From contig JAUMWR010000005.1 of the NCBI GenBank assembly GCA_030529545.1, positions 1 through 50,499 of the forward strand: a DNA stretch of 50,499 bases, in the 5' to 3' direction. The stretch's first letter is position 1; every line of letters begins with the position of its first letter. The stretch comes from Buchananella hordeovulneris. GTDB lineage: Bacteria; Actinomycetota; Actinomycetes; Actinomycetales; Actinomycetaceae. The notes under the pieces were generated by a model, which saw only the letters and a list, made by a program, of their open reading frames with translations, had not been told where the DNA came from and searched no databases. This document shows, piece after piece, positions 30,701-38,259 of this stretch. A program made the translations under genes and the position numbers.

Positions 30701-32335
30701 CCCTCTCCTTCCTCTCCTGTCTCCCAGACCCCAGCCGCCTCCGCTTCCGCTACGGCCTCTGCGCCCACGACGATCACGCCGGTGGCCCCGATTTTCTACG
30801 ACCCGGCCGGCAACGAGAACGACAAGATCCACATCTCCATGCAACCTGGCGTCATCTATAAGATGGAGGGTAAGGAGGTCTCTGGTAGCCTGCTGGTTTC
30901 CAAGCGCAATGCCCCAATCGTGATCACTGCGGAGCCCGCCCCGGGTTACGTGTTTGCTCCCGGTAGTGAGACCACCTGGAGTCACACCTACGCAGACGAC
31001 AGCGCCCTCATCCCGGACCCGGTTGTGCTGACTCCACCGGCACCCGAGTTTAAAGACCCGGCTGGCACCGCTAACGACCAGATCGTCATCCCCAGCGTGA
31101 CCGGCGTGATTTACATGATCGACGGCGTCGAGGTTTCCGGGACTATCACCTCCGTCAAAAGAGGCGAGCCGACCGTCATCACCGCCGTCGTCAAGGATGG
31201 CTTCATGCTGGCCCCCGGTGCTCAAACCCGCTGGACCCATACCTACGAGGCCGAAGTGATAACTCCGCCGAAGCCGACGGTCACGCCCACGCCGAAGGTG
31301 ACCGCCAAGCCCACCCCCGAGCCGACGGTCTCCGCTAAGCCGACGATGACGGCCAAGCCCACGCCGAAGGTGACCGCCAAGCCGACCCCGAAGGCAACGC
31401 CGACTCCGAAGCCGACTGTTACCGCTCCTGCGTTTGTGTTCGAGCGGCTGCAGGGCCCCTCTCGTTACGCTACCGCTGGTGAGATCGCGGCGGCAGGCAC
31501 GTGGTCTGACACGGTGCTACTTGCTAGCGGTGTGACGCCCTTCGACGCGCTAGCCGCTACCCCGCTGGCAGCGATTCTGAACTCCCCGGTGCTGCTGACC
31601 CAGACCGGCTTGCTCGACCACGCCACGCGCACGGCCCTGCTCAAAGCCAAGGCCGGCGGCGCGAAGCACGTCATAGTGGTTGGCGGTATTGGTACCGTCT
31701 CTGCCGCAGTGGAGCGCGAGGTGCGCGCCCTGGGCCTGGAGGTCGATCGCCTCTCCGGTAACAACCGCTTTGGCACCGCCCAGAAACTGGCCCAGCGCAC
31801 CCAGGAGGTTTACCGTGACCAGGGCAAGAGCGTGGAGCGCGTGGTGCTGGTCGATGGCATGAACTATGCTGATTCCCTTGCCGGTGGTCCCATCGCCGCC
31901 GCCGGTAACGGCGTCATCCTGCTCACCCAGGGCAAACAATTGCCCACAGGCGTAGCCGGGGATGCTCGCTCCTTTAACGCCAAGGAGATCGTGGCTATCG
32001 GTGGCGCAGCCGCCACGGCCTCCACGGGCCTGGCCACCACTACCGTGGCCGGTGCTGACCGCGCCGCTACCGCCGTGCAGGCCGCACAGAAGTTCTTGCC
32101 CAGCACCAAGGCAGTGCTGATCGCCTCTGGTGCTTCCTTCCCCGACGCGCTGGCCGGTGGTGCTTACATGGCCCACCGTGGTGGCGTGGTGCTACTGACC
32201 AGCCCGGCTAGCCTGTCTACCCCGGTGGCTAACTTCCTGCGCGCTGGCAAGTTTGACTACGTCGCCATCGCCGGTGGCACTGGCTCCGTCAGCGCCGACG
32301 CCGAGGCCGCAGCCAAGAAGCTGGTAACCCGCTAA
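27731..32335 (+). CDS. Cell-wall-bound subtilisin-like (S8) serine protease with CWB2 repeats
   Basis: This 1,534-residue secreted protein begins with a signal peptide ending near residue 35 (QPASA). A propeptide of inhibitor I9 type (about 55-150) precedes the subtilase domain. The catalytic triad is readable: Asp-201 (VIDSG), His-276 (GGHGTHVA) and Ser-487 (TSGTSMSAPS). Beta-rich regions of the C5a-peptidase type follow. Two tandem repeats of about 75 residues come next (bases 30781-31010 and 31042-31250, each DPAG-NDxI-GVIYxxxGxEVSG to WxHTY). A Lys-Pro-Thr linker (about 1177-1233) leads to three putative cell-wall-binding repeats (PF04122, about 1237-1534). It is presumably displayed on the wall; its substrate is unknown. 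The ATG at 27731 gives a normal signal peptide. Confidence 0.92.
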   Translation: MSKVRSRWNVLVAAIAGSTLVALSTQPASALPSIDPTPLPPTASQESVTGTGTASNALIPIYESVDFDSEETAVYFVKLRGQGAAARAFTAAQNLSGEAAEQVIEEVAEATREEITAKIEDIVARVPAAEEVFQLTNGVTGVALEATGQELASLRDLPQVESITPVSKVYPANGGNVSSTRTDMQWAAGHLGTDQLVAVIDSGIDFTHRTFGGDGNYAQYTDRLARETNDSADFPNNVIVGGHDFIGEGAIGPDPNPLDASPTVICPGVDRPTGGHGTHVAATIAGRGVNADGTTFSGDYASLTPAQVATMKTAPGVAPGAKLLALRIFGCSGGGYAEPALDWLLAPERATEGNFPDVVNMSLGSPWAIHDDTGNEQIRQLTERGALVVVSAGNDGNYADISGFPASSPHALTVGATRYGWWDGPKLDNIDTWDASRPTQSLVSAEFTARGKHGSHGIVKPDIAAPGTINSALVGSTDGTFTTSGTSMSAPSVSGLAAILGAANPTWSPARLKTVLMNTSSEVSVHDTHKASPLLIGAGAANVHEAVNAKVMAFASDNQAMASVTFGVVDVPTAGWNATKEVTLLNLSGEEQRLNLSYVAGEDMPGVEITVDPAQVTLPASPDAGNPSTATVRLTATVTDPAALKWEGDVTQSLDDDRVPSEAGWLVNTGSQKLRLPVQVAPRPAGSQTVPAQFTMPTPVGSADAPVTVPLTLEGAAIASNGTDKDFENLVVTTRVMAMHNQDNSLTNDSQRSINVRRIGLATNLDDVLAAQKPKDASVLLAIETWKDWARLGTPYGSFVVLIRHKNSANPKEYTATIKAGDRNHPVTEIRNKTDNVDTAKTELLGAPKGSDLPIFDNNIVAMELPLTALGFTTDQISARQVEMELTVIPKSNAGARWVHEVGGFGLPALRPVVFDPNDRRVLAPQGGEAMRGNYAMAAAGLTELPLRVGGMSQHMQTMTFFTRNVKANRVQTTNLTPSGETPLPAPTLIPSPSSPVSQTPAASASATASAPTTITPVAPIFYDPAGNENDKIHISMQPGVIYKMEGKEVSGSLLVSKRNAPIVITAEPAPGYVFAPGSETTWSHTYADDSALIPDPVVLTPPAPEFKDPAGTANDQIVIPSVTGVIYMIDGVEVSGTITSVKRGEPTVITAVVKDGFMLAPGAQTRWTHTYEAEVITPPKPTVTPTPKVTAKPTPEPTVSAKPTMTAKPTPKVTAKPTPKATPTPKPTVTAPAFVFERLQGPSRYATAGEIAAAGTWSDTVLLASGVTPFDALAATPLAAILNSPVLLTQTGLLDHATRTALLKAKAGGAKHVIVVGGIGTVSAAVEREVRALGLEVDRLSGNNRFGTAQKLAQRTQEVYRDQGKSVERVVLVDGMNYADSLAGGPIAAAGNGVILLTQGKQLPTGVAGDARSFNAKEIVAIGGAAATASTGLATTTVAGADRAATAVQAAQKFLPSTKAVLIASGASFPDALAGGAYMAHRGGVVLLTSPASLSTPVANFLRAGKFDYVAIAGGTGSVSADAEAAAKKLVTR

Positions 32336-32345
32336 AGCGGCAACC

Positions 32346-32393
32346 AACCTCCTGGGGGCGGGCACTTGAAAAAGTGCCCGCCCCCAGGAGGTT
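32346..32393 (+). terminator. Protease gene terminator
   Basis: A perfect 22-bp stem (32346-32367 with 32372-32393) is closed by a GAAA tetraloop, 10 bases after the stop codon. No T tract follows. Confidence 0.85.
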
Positions 32394-32530
32394 TCCGCAG
32401 CCGACCCAACCTCGGTGGGCTCACCGAGGCACTGCGTAGCTGCTTTGCGCACGCGCTGCCCAAGCCCGACACCCCTCTCTCGCTAGCGTCCGGGAGCCGG
32501 CATTAGCGCCGCACGGTGGGTATGAAGCGC

Positions 32531-32680
32531 GGGAGTTGAGCGACGAGGACACCAGGTGGGCGACATGAGCAGCAGTTGGGCGACAGGAACGCCCGGGTTC
32601 CCGTCGCCCAGGTGACGCTCTTGTCGCCGAGGTTGCGCCCTCGTCGCCCGGGTGGGGCTCCGTCGCCCGCGCAGTATGAC
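32531..32680. repeat. Inverted array of 20-base tandem repeats
   Basis: Left arm, minus-strand units: 32531-32544 (partial), 32545-32564 and 32565-32584, each ending GCGAC. Right arm, plus-strand units: 32603-32622, 32623-32642, 32643-32661 (19 bases) and a partial at 32662. Every right unit starts GTCGCC. The shared pattern is about GTCGCCCAGGTGNNGCTCTT. The two arms meet at a GGAAC-GTTCC dyad centred near 32593. Confidence 0.75.
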
Positions 32681-32750
32681 GCACCAGCCCGCCGCTCCCC
32701 CGCCGTACCAGTGTTCTGCGCACGCAAAAGGTGGTGGCGGGCCGGGTGGC

Positions 32751-32935
32751 CGGGGCCCCCCCCCCCTCGCCGCGGGGCCCCACATGGGCGGGTCGGGCCG
32801 GTGAGAGGGGGGGGGCCGCCCCGGCGGCCCGCGCCGGCGCGCGCGCGCCCCCCCCCCCGCCGCCCCCCCGCCGACCCTTTTTGGGGCGCACCAAAAGGGG
32901 GGGGGCGGCCCGGTGGCCGGGGCCGCCACCACCTT
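32751..32935. other. G/C homopolymer block, probable sequence artefact
   Basis: Runs such as 13 Cs near 32755, 9-10 Gs near 32810 and 32900 and 11 Cs near 32850 are mixed with CG repeats. This resembles 2607-2720 and the window end. The adjacent coding frame is intact. Confidence 0.65.
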
Positions 32936-32947
32936 CGCTGCGTTCCC

Positions 32948-33883
32948 CTACTTGGCCTTGTCTGCCAGTTGCTGGGCGGCGTCGGCCACCTTGTTGTTGT
33001 AGGCCGCCGAGTCGTTGTATCCCTTCAGCGCGGCAATCCAGTTCTCTGCCACGGAGAGGTCTTTGCCGGCAGCGCAAAGGAATCTCCCCGCCGCGAGGGC
33101 GGCGTCGTCAATCTGGTCCGGATTTTTCACGCCGTCGGCGTTGCCATCGGCAGCAAAGCGCGCCCAGGTGGCGGGCAAGAACTGCAGCGGCCCTACCGCA
33201 CGGTCCCAGTCCGGGTCTCCGTCCAAACGGCCCTTGTCTGTGTCCTCCACGCGAGCCAGTTGTTCCCCGTTGAGCTCCTGCCCCTGCAGCGCCACACCCC
33301 GGATCACGGGAGTGGCCACGCCCTTGTCGTCCAGCTTGGCGCCGCCCAGCGCACCGTGCTCGCTCTCCACCAGCCCCACTGCGGCGAGGGTATTCCAGCC
33401 CAGCCGGCAGCCCGGGCTGGTCTGCTCCAGGTAAATGGCTGCTCCCGCGTAGGCCGCCAACGCCCGCTGGGGGACGCCCGTTGCCTGCGCGGTGCGTTGC
33501 AACCAGCCCGTGTCCACGAGCGTGGCCAGGGGCTGGGTGGGGCTGCCCGCCGGCGCCACAGTGCTCCCCGGCGCCGCAGTGCCCGCCGGTGCCCCGCTCG
33601 GGGTGGGTATCCCGCTCGGAGCCGCGCTGGGGGCGGCCACGCTAGGGACTACAACGCTAGGAGCGGCCGCAGTGGCCGCATTCCGGGGGAGCTGGTCTTG
33701 CCCCGGCTGCGCGGTCTGCGCCGGGCCGTGGACGGCAGCAGAGGCCAGCGCGCCCGCCTGGGCGGCCTCGCTGGCCTGGCCCGCTTGCCCGGCGAGCACG
33801 CCTGCAACTGCCAGTACGGCCACGGCCAGCCCCGCCAGGCTCACGGTCCCCACGGAGAGCCACAGCTTCTTGATCTCGCTCAC
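32948..33883 (-). CDS. Membrane-anchored lytic transglycosylase (SLT_2/MltB type)
   Basis: This 311-residue protein would cleave peptidoglycan glycan strands outside the membrane. One N-terminal membrane anchor (residues 8-32) is followed by a long Ala/Pro/Ser linker (33-120). The catalytic domain starts near residue 120: CRLGWNTLAAVGLVESEHG, with Glu-173 as the likely catalytic acid. DTDKGRLDGDPDWDRAVGPLQFLPATW and DDAALAAGRFLCAAG are the actinobacterial family signatures. Its GTG start overlaps the permease stop by 4 bases (GTGA), so it is the last gene of the transporter operon. It may open the wall for insertion of the surface proteins; that is inference. Confidence 0.9.
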   Translation of the reverse strand: MSEIKKLWLSVGTVSLAGLAVAVLAVAGVLAGQAGQASEAAQAGALASAAVHGPAQTAQPGQDQLPRNAATAAAPSVVVPSVAAPSAAPSGIPTPSGAPAGTAAPGSTVAPAGSPTQPLATLVDTGWLQRTAQATGVPQRALAAYAGAAIYLEQTSPGCRLGWNTLAAVGLVESEHGALGGAKLDDKGVATPVIRGVALQGQELNGEQLARVEDTDKGRLDGDPDWDRAVGPLQFLPATWARFAADGNADGVKNPDQIDDAALAAGRFLCAAGKDLSVAENWIAALKGYNDSAAYNNKVADAAQQLADKAK

Positions 33884-34788
33884 GCGCTCACCCCCTTGGT
33901 TTTATCCCGCATGCCCGCTTTCTCGGCTTCCTCGGTGTGGGAGCGCCACTTGGCGGTGAGCAGCCCCTGCCGCGGGGCAAAGAGCCACGCCAGCATGAAC
34001 AGGCTGGTCAGCACCAGCACCACCGTGCCGCCCGTGGGCAGATCAAAGGACCAGGACAGGTAGAGCCCCACGAAGGCGCTAAGCACACCCACGAGCGGGG
34101 CGAGCACCATCATCACTCCCAGCTTGTCGGTGAGCAGCCGCGCGGTCGCGGCGGGGGTCACCAGTAGCGCAAGCACCAGGATGTTTCCGATGGTCTGGAC
34201 GGAGATGACCACGGCCAGCGTGACCAGCACGTACAGCAGCAGATCCAGCCAGAACACTGGCAGGCCCAGGGCGCGAGCGGATTCGCGATCGAGGGAGACG
34301 GTGACCATCTCCTTATGGAGCACCGTGAGCAGCAGGACTATCGCCAGTCCTGCCCCACCCACGATGTAGAGGTCGGAGGTGGGGATGCCGGTAATGGAAC
34401 CGAACAGGAAACTCTGCAGGGAGCCGGCGTAGCCGGGGGCCTGGGAGATGATGACGATGCCCAGTGCGAACGCAGCCACGAAGAGGATTCCAATCACGGA
34501 GTCCTCCTTCAGGCGCCGGTTGTAGGAGAGCACGGCCACCAGGACGGCGGTAAGCACGCCGGCTACCGTACCGCCCAGCACCAGGTTGCCGCCCACCACG
34601 AATGCCACGGCCAGGCCGGGAAACACGGCGTGCGCCACGGCATCGCCGATGAAGGCCATGCCGCGCAGCACAACGTAGGTGCCTACCACGCCGCACACGA
34701 GTGAGCTCATCAAAGCTACGGCCAGCGCCTTGGGGAGGAACGCCAGATCCGGGTTGAAGAGGTCGGCAAAGAAATCTAGGGGGTTCAT
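33880..34788 (-). CDS. Metal ABC transporter permease, anchored-repeat type
   Basis: This 302-residue integral membrane protein belongs to the ABC-3 family (PF00950), which imports zinc, manganese or iron. It matches the anchored repeat-type permease subgroup by context. About eight hydrophobic spans are visible. The landmark GDAVAHAVFPGLAVAF, near residue 47, is the family's signature segment, and SLDRESARALGLPVFWLD is the coupling loop that meets the ATPase. The ATG at 34788 overlaps the ATPase stop (ATGA), which fixes the start; longer in-frame versions would run deep into the ATPase gene. The C-terminal 25 residues are charged and cytoplasmic. Confidence 0.92.
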   Translation of the reverse strand: MNPLDFFADLFNPDLAFLPKALAVALMSSLVCGVVGTYVVLRGMAFIGDAVAHAVFPGLAVAFVVGGNLVLGGTVAGVLTAVLVAVLSYNRRLKEDSVIGILFVAAFALGIVIISQAPGYAGSLQSFLFGSITGIPTSDLYIVGGAGLAIVLLLTVLHKEMVTVSLDRESARALGLPVFWLDLLLYVLVTLAVVISVQTIGNILVLALLVTPAATARLLTDKLGVMMVLAPLVGVLSAFVGLYLSWSFDLPTGGTVVLVLTSLFMLAWLFAPRQGLLTAKWRSHTEEAEKAGMRDKTKGVSA

Positions 34789-35600
34789 TTCAGGGCCACC
34801 TTCATCATTCGTACCAGCGCGGAGTCTTCGCTCACCCCAAAGGTCTCCACCCAGGCGCAAGCGTTCTTCGAAAGTTCGGCCGGTGGAGCGTCGGCGATCA
34901 CGGTCCGGTTGAGGAGCAGCACGCGGTCCGCGCAGTCCATCGCCCCCAGCAGGTCGTGGGTGGTCATCAGCACGGCGCGCCCCTCGTGGGCAATCTCCTG
35001 GAATAACGCCGAGAGCAGTTCCTGGGTGGGCATGTCCAGGCCGGTGAAGGGTTCGTCCAGCAGGAGCAGCGAGGGGGCGAGCGCCAGGGCTCGTGCCACC
35101 AGGACGCGCTGGCGTTGGCCGCCGGAGAGCTGCCCCACCGGGCGGGTGGCTAGGTGGTCCATCTGGACGCGTTCCAGAGCCTCGTAGACGCTGGCCCAAT
35201 GCTCGGCGCGGGCGCGGCGCAGCCAGCCGAGCTTGCCGGTAAGGCCGGTCAGCACCACCTGTGCCACGGACAGCGGGAAGTCCCAGGCGAACTCGTGCCG
35301 CTGGGGCACGTAGCCGATCGCCACCTTGCCCGGGCGGACCCGCTTTCCTTCTACCTCCACGCTGCCCTCGGCGGCGGCTTGCAGGCCCAGCACCGAGCGG
35401 AGAAGGGTGGTCTTGCCGGCACCGTTGGGGCCGATCAGCGCAGTCAGTTCGCCCTTGCGGACCTGGAGGTTGACGTCGGTCAGAACTCGCCGCCCGCCCA
35501 GGTCAACGCTGAGGCTTCTTACTTGGAGGGTGGGGTGGGGGGACGACGTTGCCGCCCCGGCCGCTCCCCCTGGCGTCGGCGTCTGAGGCGCGACCGGCAT
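34785..35600 (-). CDS. Metal ABC transporter ATP-binding protein, anchored-repeat type
   Basis: This 271-residue ABC ATPase powers the metal importer. The nucleotide-binding elements are complete: Walker A GPNGAGKTT (near residue 58), Q-loop VPQRHEF, signature LSGGQRQR, Walker B LLLLDEP and the switch histidine in MTTHDL. A Pro/Ala/Ser-rich N-terminal extension of about 25 residues precedes the domain. It carries a variant copy of the dispersed repeat (35537-35557). The ATG at 35600 overlaps the stop of the preceding gene by one base. It belongs to the anchored repeat-type ABC subfamily by neighbours and sequence feel. Confidence 0.92.
   Translation of the reverse strand: MPVAPQTPTPGGAAGAATSSPHPTLQVRSLSVDLGGRRVLTDVNLQVRKGELTALIGPNGAGKTTLLRSVLGLQAAAEGSVEVEGKRVRPGKVAIGYVPQRHEFAWDFPLSVAQVVLTGLTGKLGWLRRARAEHWASVYEALERVQMDHLATRPVGQLSGGQRQRVLVARALALAPSLLLLDEPFTGLDMPTQELLSALFQEIAHEGRAVLMTTHDLLGAMDCADRVLLLNRTVIADAPPAELSKNACAWVETFGVSEDSALVRMMKVALK
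35537..35557 (+). repeat. Dispersed repeat, variant copy (ATPase gene)
   Basis: The reverse complement of this 21-base stretch is identical to 40059-40079 in the wall protein gene (GGGCGGCAACGTCGTCCCCC plus one more C). Both lie in linker-encoding DNA. Confidence 0.7.
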
Positions 35601-36679
35601 CAGTTGTCTCCCTCGCCTTCACTGCGGCTGGCCTTTTCCTGGCGGCGGGCGCGGGCCCGCTCCAGTCCCTCGCGCTGACGCGCCTGGCTAGTGCGCACCA
35701 CAGTGAGGATCACGCCGGTCACGAGGGCCAGGGCTACCACGCCGATGGCGATGTAGAGGACGGTGACCAGGGAGTTGGACTCCGCTTCAGGCGCGGGGGT
35801 GCCCGGGGCCGAGGCGGTAGCGCTGGGGGCGTCCGCAGGCGCGGCACTCTGCTCCGCCTCAGTGGCGGGCGCCGCCGCCTGCGCGCCCAGGGCGTCGGCG
35901 TCGGAAGTGGAATCGCCCACCGCGAAGCGCAGCACCTGGGTGTCGGACACCTGGGAACCGTCGATCAGGTCGGCGGCCACTTTGGCGTGCACCAGGTAGA
36001 CGCCCGGGGCGGTGAAGACCCAGTTGGAGTGGGTGTGGGTGTTGACATCCACCCAGATGGGCTGCTCTTCGGGGAGGCGGGAGTCCCACAGCACCTGGGG
36101 CTGCCCAAAGGAGCCGGATTGGAGATACATGGTCATCACGCCCGGGCCCTCCACCTTTTGCAGGCTCATGGTCACGCCGCGGTCGATCCGCTCCATGACC
36201 TGAGGGTCCTGGGTGTTCCAGCCCAGCCACACCACTTCGGGGTGTTGGGTCTGGGGGATCACCCACACGTCGGAGCCGGCCGGGGCGCCCACGAACTCGT
36301 AGGCGGGGTCCTCTGGCACCGGCAGTTTGCCGGCGTCGGCCACGCGCAGCACGGTCTGGTCGGGGTAGCGCCACACGGAGGAGGCACCTTCCTGGAGGCG
36401 AGCGAGGTCGTCGTGAATCATCAGTCGCCACTGACCGTCCACAAACTTGGGGCCCATGTCCACGTGGCCCAGGGCCAGCGTGCGCTGGTCGGTTGCCACC
36501 GCCAGGTCACCCAGCTTCTGAGCCAGGTTGGGGTCCTCGGTGGGGGCGGCCTCCGGCTCTGCGGGACGCACCTGCTCCGGTACGGCCGAGGCCGCCTGGG
36601 CGGCTGGCAGGCCAAGGAGAGCCATGAACGGCACGGCGGCTGCCGCCACCAGGGCACTGAACCGGGCTAGTTTCTGCAT
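35600..36679 (-). CDS. Membrane-anchored choice-of-anchor M domain protein
   Basis: This 359-residue surface protein has a signal peptide ending near residue 29 (LPAAQA). It carries one actinobacterial surface repeat domain (TIGR03769 type, about residues 65-265). A Pro/Ala/Ser stalk (270-298), a membrane span (about 300-325) and a basic tail follow. In the domain I see LGHVDMGPKF, WLGWNTQD, VEGPGVMTMYLQSG and THTHSNWVFTAPGVY. The paired histidines and the GH-D motif recur in all six copies in this locus. The start is the ATG at 36679, with GAAGGAAAG upstream. It is 14 bases after the substrate-binding gene and overlaps the ATPase gene. It may bind or relay metal at the cell surface. Confidence 0.88.
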   Translation of the reverse strand: MQKLARFSALVAAAAVPFMALLGLPAAQAASAVPEQVRPAEPEAAPTEDPNLAQKLGDLAVATDQRTLALGHVDMGPKFVDGQWRLMIHDDLARLQEGASSVWRYPDQTVLRVADAGKLPVPEDPAYEFVGAPAGSDVWVIPQTQHPEVVWLGWNTQDPQVMERIDRGVTMSLQKVEGPGVMTMYLQSGSFGQPQVLWDSRLPEEQPIWVDVNTHTHSNWVFTAPGVYLVHAKVAADLIDGSQVSDTQVLRFAVGDSTSDADALGAQAAAPATEAEQSAAPADAPSATASAPGTPAPEAESNSLVTVLYIAIGVVALALVTGVILTVVRTSQARQREGLERARARRQEKASRSEGEGDN

Positions 36680-36693
36680 TCTTTTCTTTCCTT

Positions 36694-38259
36694 CTAGTGC
36701 TGCGCCAGGCAGCCGCGCAGCGACCTCGCGTTGAAGCGCATCAATTCCGTGTAGCTCGTTACTTGGGCGTCCAGGGTGTCTCCGTAGAGAGGGCACACCT
36801 TGATGCCCTGCTCGGCCGCGACCTCGGTGAGGGTGGAGGCGCGGGCAGCCAGGTTGGGTTCGAGGAATACCGCAGGGACGTGGAGAGTGCGGATGGTCTC
36901 GCTGAGTTTGCGGCGCTGGGCCAGGGACTCCTCCACCGCCGGGTTGGGGGTGACGAAGCCGGCCACGTCCAGTCCGTACCGGTGGGCCAGGTAGCCGAAG
37001 GCGTCGTGGGTGGTGATGAGCTGCCGACGCGCGGGCGGGATGGCGGCCAGCTCCTGGCGGACGTACTCGTCAACCTGTTCTAGCTCCGCCAGGTAGGCCG
37101 CAGTGTTCTTGGTGTAGTAGGCCGCGCCCGCCGGGTCCACGCCGATCAGGGTGTCCCGAATGAGCTGGGAGTAGGCCATGACGTTGTGCGGGTTGTGCCA
37201 CAGGTGCGGGTCGATCTCGCCGTGCACGTGTTTGCCCAGCACCGCCTGGGGCAGTTGGTAAACGTCCGTGCCTGGCTTGCCGAGGAAGCGGAACTGGCCG
37301 CCTGTCGGGATCTCGGCCAGTGCTTTGGGCGGCACCACGATCACGGCCTGGTTTGGGTCCAGCGGGGCCTGGGAGTGCTCGCCTCCCCCGGAGGGGTCGT
37401 AGACGATCCCGAGCCCACCGGCGTCTACGTCCACGGCAAGGTCTGCATGCCCCTCGTTGAGGAGGATGGCGTCCGGCATACCCGCCCCTGCCGGGTCCAC
37501 GCCCACGGCGAAGGTGTAGGTGGCCTGCCCCAACTGCACCGGTTTGGAGGTCTGGTCCACCTGGAGGGAGGCGGCCAGGGTGAGGGTGTAGATTCCCGGC
37601 TTGCTGAAGGCCCAGGACAGGTGGGTGTGGGCGCCGGCCGGCAGCGTGGCGGTGTCTGCTTTGTAGCCGGTGGCGGCGTCGAAGCCATCGGCGGAGTTGA
37701 AATAGACCTCGGTGGAGCCGAACGTGCCGGTCAGGTAGCCGTAGATATCGCCCGGCCCGGTGGCGGCGACTGCGCTCAGACGTACTTCACTGGTGCGGTT
37801 GGCCCCGCGTTCACGCCCGGTCCCGGAGGCTCGCAGGCCCAGCCAGATGGTGTCCAGGTTGACGTTTTCCACCAGCGGGATGATTTCCGCCGCGTACTTG
37901 ATGGACTCTTCGGCCAGCGCCACGTTGGGGACCCCGGGCCGGATGTTGGCGTCCAGGGTCTTGATGACGCTGGCTTCCTCCAGCATGGCGTAGTTGCTGA
38001 ACGCTGCCTCCGCGTAGACGACGTTGCGGGCGTCTCGCAGGGTGGGCTCGTAGGAGTGCGGGTCCGCCCCGTCGGGTACCAGGGAGACGACGTCCACGCG
38101 TTCGCCGCCGACGTTGCGCACCACGTCCGCGAGGATCGTGGTCGTCGTTACTACCGCCACCTTGGGCGAATTGGCCGGCAGGGCCGGCTTGTGCACACAG
38201 CTGCTTAAGAGGAGGGCCAGCGCCGCGCTAACCGCCCCCACTCGAAGGGTTCGCTTCAC
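36694..38259 (-). CDS. Substrate-binding lipoprotein with inserted surface repeat
   Basis: This 521-residue lipoprotein has its lipid attachment site at Cys-21 (LLLSSC). It is a ZnuA/TroA-type metal-binding protein (PF01297) split by one anchored-repeat domain (about residues 150-310, with GAHTHLSWAFSKPGIY). Likely metal ligands of the binding protein are His in PDGADPHSYEP, His in EIDPHLWHNPHN, His in TTHDAFGYLAHRYG and Asp in YGDTLDAQ. A histidine in the third position favours zinc over manganese. The GTG at 38259 overlaps the wall-protein stop by 4 bases. This architecture matches the anchored repeat ABC transporter substrate-binding family (TIGR03772). Confidence 0.9.
   Translation of the reverse strand: MKRTLRVGAVSAALALLLSSCVHKPALPANSPKVAVVTTTTILADVVRNVGGERVDVVSLVPDGADPHSYEPTLRDARNVVYAEAAFSNYAMLEEASVIKTLDANIRPGVPNVALAEESIKYAAEIIPLVENVNLDTIWLGLRASGTGRERGANRTSEVRLSAVAATGPGDIYGYLTGTFGSTEVYFNSADGFDAATGYKADTATLPAGAHTHLSWAFSKPGIYTLTLAASLQVDQTSKPVQLGQATYTFAVGVDPAGAGMPDAILLNEGHADLAVDVDAGGLGIVYDPSGGGEHSQAPLDPNQAVIVVPPKALAEIPTGGQFRFLGKPGTDVYQLPQAVLGKHVHGEIDPHLWHNPHNVMAYSQLIRDTLIGVDPAGAAYYTKNTAAYLAELEQVDEYVRQELAAIPPARRQLITTHDAFGYLAHRYGLDVAGFVTPNPAVEESLAQRRKLSETIRTLHVPAVFLEPNLAARASTLTEVAAEQGIKVCPLYGDTLDAQVTSYTELMRFNARSLRGCLAQH

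Larger units (their letters stand above)
32336..32947. other. Convergent intergenic region with repeat array and homopolymer block
   Basis: This stretch holds the protease terminator (32346-32393), the 20-base repeat array (32531-32680), and from about 32751 to 32935 a block of long G and C runs that looks like an artefact. No gene is supported. Confidence 0.65.

Noticed and set aside
32531-32680. A CRISPR array
   Set aside because: The 20-base units follow each other without spacers, switch orientation in the middle and have no cas genes nearby.
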